Origin: CAVUUN01 sp964421755
GTDB lineage: Bacteria; Acidobacteriota; UBA6911; RPQK01
DNA: 23,476 nucleotides
Assembly (NCBI GenBank): GCA_964421755.1
Contig: CAYQYP010000304.1
Coordinates: forward strand, 1-23,476
Direction: 5' to 3'
Each line of letters starts with the position of its first letter. Position 1 is the stretch's first letter. A model generated the notes under the pieces. The model made no database searches, was not told the DNA's origin, and was given only the letters and a program-made list of their open reading frames with translations. Of this stretch, positions 21,525 to 23,476 are shown piece after piece. The position numbers were made by a program, and so were the translations under genes.

Positions 21525-22983
21525 ATGCGGCGAGACCGGGGAGTTGCACTCTTAATTGCTCTTATTCTGGCAGTACTCTTGTCCCTGATAGGCCTTTCCT
21601 TGACCTTCTCGACGATGACCACGGTGCGGCTGGGCACCGAGTTCGAGAATCACGAGAGGGCCGTGCTCATCGCCGACGGCGGATTGAACGAAATCCGGAC
21701 GAGCCTGCGCGTGAACCAGGTGAACGCCAGGCTCTCAACCACCTCCGAGGTGCGCGCCTTCGCCGCTTACGCTGAGCCCGACAACGACTACCGACTCCGA
21801 AACCCGATTACACTTCTGGAAGCCCGCAACACGAATCGCCAACCCCGCCTACCAGGGCAGTCGCACGGTTGAGATCACCGGGCTTCTGACTGATGCGACG
21901 GGGAATCTCCTGGCGGGAGGGCCGGGCAGGTACTTCGCCAGGCTCGTGGATAACGCCGACGAAGCGAAGCTCGGCGGACCGGACAACCCGTCGGAAGATG
22001 TCGACGGGATCGTGCTCATCAGGGTGATCGGCGTCTCCCCTACCCTCGGTGAGGTGCAGACCTATCGCACGGCTATCAAGAACTCCGTGGCTGTTGTTGA
22101 GGCATCGCTGAAGGCTGATATGAGCCTGGCGATTGAATCGCCCGTGGTCCTCAACGGTCCGGACGTCGTAGGCTTCTCGCCTGATCCGAAGAAGGTCACG
22201 ATTGACGGTTATGACCATTCGGGCATGGACCGAGACGATATCATCGACAAGAAGGGGCACCAGGAGCCGGGCGGTGCCGAAGATCGACACGCGGGGATCA
22301 GCCTTATCTATGACGACCTCGACGGAGGGGACGCCGACACGGCTCTCGACACAATGCTGGATTCCGTGAAAGACGGTAAGGGCCAGTACATAACTGGCAA
22401 AGGCGGCGCTCCATCGATCTATGACGAAACCCAGAGCGTTCGGGACAGTGACAACCCTGACGCCGTCAATATCTTCAGCCCTTATTTTCTGAACTGGTTC
22501 CTGGCGGTCGCCAAGGGGTCGGCAGACACCATCGGCGACTCCGACACCGACATCAAAAAGGTGAACCTGGGAAGTGCGGAAGATCCTAAAATCGTTTTCA
22601 TCGACGGCGACGCAAAAATCAACGGAAAGGTGTCAGGCAGCGGCCTCCTGGTCGTCACCGGCAAATTGGACCTCACCGGCACGATGGACTATGACGGCTT
22701 GATCCTCGTCGTCGGAAAGGATCGTGGCGAGATCGAGGCCGGCGTTGTAGACGTGGGAGGTACGGCAACCGTCATTGGCGGCATGTTCATCGCCAAGCTG
22801 GTACCCCATACACAACCGGACGGGAGCATAAGGTTCAGCTTCGGTCCCACCGGGTTCGACATCCAGGGAACTGCTCAAATCTACAACCACTCGGGCAACA
22901 TCCTGATGGCTCTTTCCCGACTGCCGCTGCGCGTAGTCGGCTGGAGAGAGGTAACCCCGGAGATCGAGGCGCCAACGCAGTAA
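21525..22983 (+). pseudogene. PilX-like protein copy 2, interrupted by one frameshift
   Basis: A paralog of the 19839 gene. The first part (ATG 21525) reads MRRDRG then VALLIALILAVLLSLIGLSL, with HERAVLIADGG, and runs to a premature TGA at 21870-21872. The rest of the same protein (GSRTVEITGLL onward, including RLVDNADEAKLGGPD, SDNPDAVNIFSPYFL, GLLVVTGKLDLTGTMDYDGL, RLPLRVVGWREVTPEIE) continues one frame over to TAA 22981-22983. Removing one base near 21819-21846, for example from CCCC at 21843-21846, restores a 485-aa protein against 484 aa in copy 1. No other damage is visible. A recent mutation, a sequencing error and programmed shifting are all possible. An upstream in-frame ATG at 21492 is less likely than 21525. 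Confidence 0.8.
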
Positions 22984-23005
22984 CCCGCCTTTCTCGCAAC
23001 TGCGG

Positions 23006-23336
23006 CTGCTTTTTCAATCGAGCCGCGCACGCAGGAGGGTGTTGAAAATGTTTGCCTTCGTGTAAATAGGCCTGAAAGGCCGACACATGTTAGCCCAGGG
23101 CGGAGCGCTTTGTGCGTAGCCCTGGGTCCCGGTTCGAAGGTGATATCCAGTCCTGAAAGGGCGGAACAACTATCTATCGTGCAACTTGTTACGCCCTTTC
23201 AGGGCTGGCACCCTCTCTGGATTGTAACCCAGGGCTACGCACAAAGCGCTTCGCCCTGGGCTAATATGTGCCGGCCCTTCAGGCCTTAAGACCCTTATGC
23301 AACACCCTCGCTTCGTGCGCGGCTCCGAAAAAGCAG
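23006..23336. repeat. 331-bp palindromic intergenic repeat
   Basis: The ends CTGCTTTTTC (23006-23015) and GAAAAAGCAG (23327-23336) are perfect inverted copies, and the two halves can be paired almost throughout to a centre near 23176. Conserved blocks in each arm are GAGCCGCGCACG, GAGGGTGTTG, GGCCTGAA-GGCC, AGCCCAGGGC, GCGCTTTGTGCGTAGCCC and CCTGAAAGGGCG. Each arm also has its own hairpin: CCCAGGGC/GCCCTGGG at 23094-23101 with 23119-23126, and at 23228-23235 with 23253-23260. I recall similar 'AGCCCAGGGC...GCCCTGGGT' blocks dispersed in several phyla, but this is unchecked. It separates convergent genes. Confidence 0.85.
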
Positions 23337-23349
23337 ACTCCAGCGTGCC

Positions 23350-23476
23350 TTACTTCAGTTCCACCCAGTCACGACCGACATAAAGGCGCGCGATGTTGTC
23401 CTTCCGTACCTGGACCTGTATCGGCTTCGGACGGCCTATCACTTCGTCCCGGACCGCCTTGTACTCGAGCATTTTC
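23350..23476 (-). CDS. C-terminal end of an unidentified protein (partial, or a 40-aa gene)
   Basis: On the minus strand the frame ends at TAA 23352-23350 and encodes 41 residues inside the window, beginning KMLEYKAVRDEVIGRPK and ending DNIARLYVGRDWVELK. It runs off the window edge, so it is probably the tail of a longer protein. A start at the ATG at 23471-23469 would make a 40-aa product instead. The sequence is basic and strand-rich, and I do not recognise it. It converges with the PilX-like copy 2, the palindromic repeat lying between them. Confidence 0.5.
   Translation of the reverse strand, partial: KMLEYKAVRDEVIGRPKPIQVQVRKDNIARLYVGRDWVELK

Noticed and set aside
21819..21872. Programmed ribosomal frameshift in the second PilX-like gene
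   Set aside because: No slippery heptamer plus downstream structure of the usual kind is evident and the intact paralog lacks any shift, so mutation or sequence error is simpler.

Overview
The window looks like a GC-rich chromosomal segment of a Gram-negative, diderm bacterium. It carries a PilM-N-O-P-Q type IV pilus core with an outer-membrane secretin, a lipoprotein and biotin-dependent fatty-acid synthesis genes. The order rplM-rpsI-rpsB-tsf-pyrH-frr, the pilMNOPQ cluster and the very long PilX-like proteins fit Acidobacteriota or a close relative best. That placement is inferred from gene order and protein style, not from a database search.

Layout. Positions 1-2606 (minus strand): initiator tRNA-fMet, an 85-bp hairpin repeat, a SUMF1/FGE-like lipoprotein and a CCA-adding enzyme. 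Positions 2637-4044 (plus): two exported proteins of unknown function. Positions 4048-4176: an inverted heptamer-array repeat. Positions 4175-8957 (minus): a translation operon, in transcription order rplM, rpsI, rpsB, tsf, pyrH, frr, then an exported CBM9-like protein. Positions 8958-9313: a divergent control region. Positions 9314-13336 (plus): pilMNOPQ. Positions 13287-16902: an M24 peptidase overlapping pilQ, then accB, accC and thiE. Positions 16909-17047: a second heptamer-array repeat. Positions 17211-17906: a Crp/Fnr-family regulator. Positions 18076-21293: a minor pilin operon (FimT/GspH-, PilV-, PilW- and PilX-like). Positions 21525-22983: a second PilX-like gene broken by a single frameshift. 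Positions 23006-23336: a 331-bp palindromic repeat, followed by the end of a minus-strand gene.

How it fits together. PilM/N/O/P form the inner-membrane and periplasmic alignment complex of a type IV pilus, PilQ is the outer-membrane gate, and the minor pilins initiate or tip the fibre. The Crp/Fnr-like protein has a recognition helix with the same R-E-x-x-x-R contact residues as E. coli CRP. CRP-like palindromes (TGTGA-N6-TCACA type) lie upstream of all three pilus transcription units: 9097-9112, 18014-18029 and 21380-21395. Two are centred exactly 41.5 bp, and one 71.5 bp, upstream of the start implied by a plausible -10 element. The regulator lacks the arginine that contacts the cyclic-nucleotide phosphate in CRP. 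My best candidate for something undescribed is therefore a local pilus regulon run by a CRP-like factor that probably senses something other than cAMP, or nothing. A second candidate is the tandem pair of PilX-like proteins whose C-terminal half looks like a beta-solenoid.
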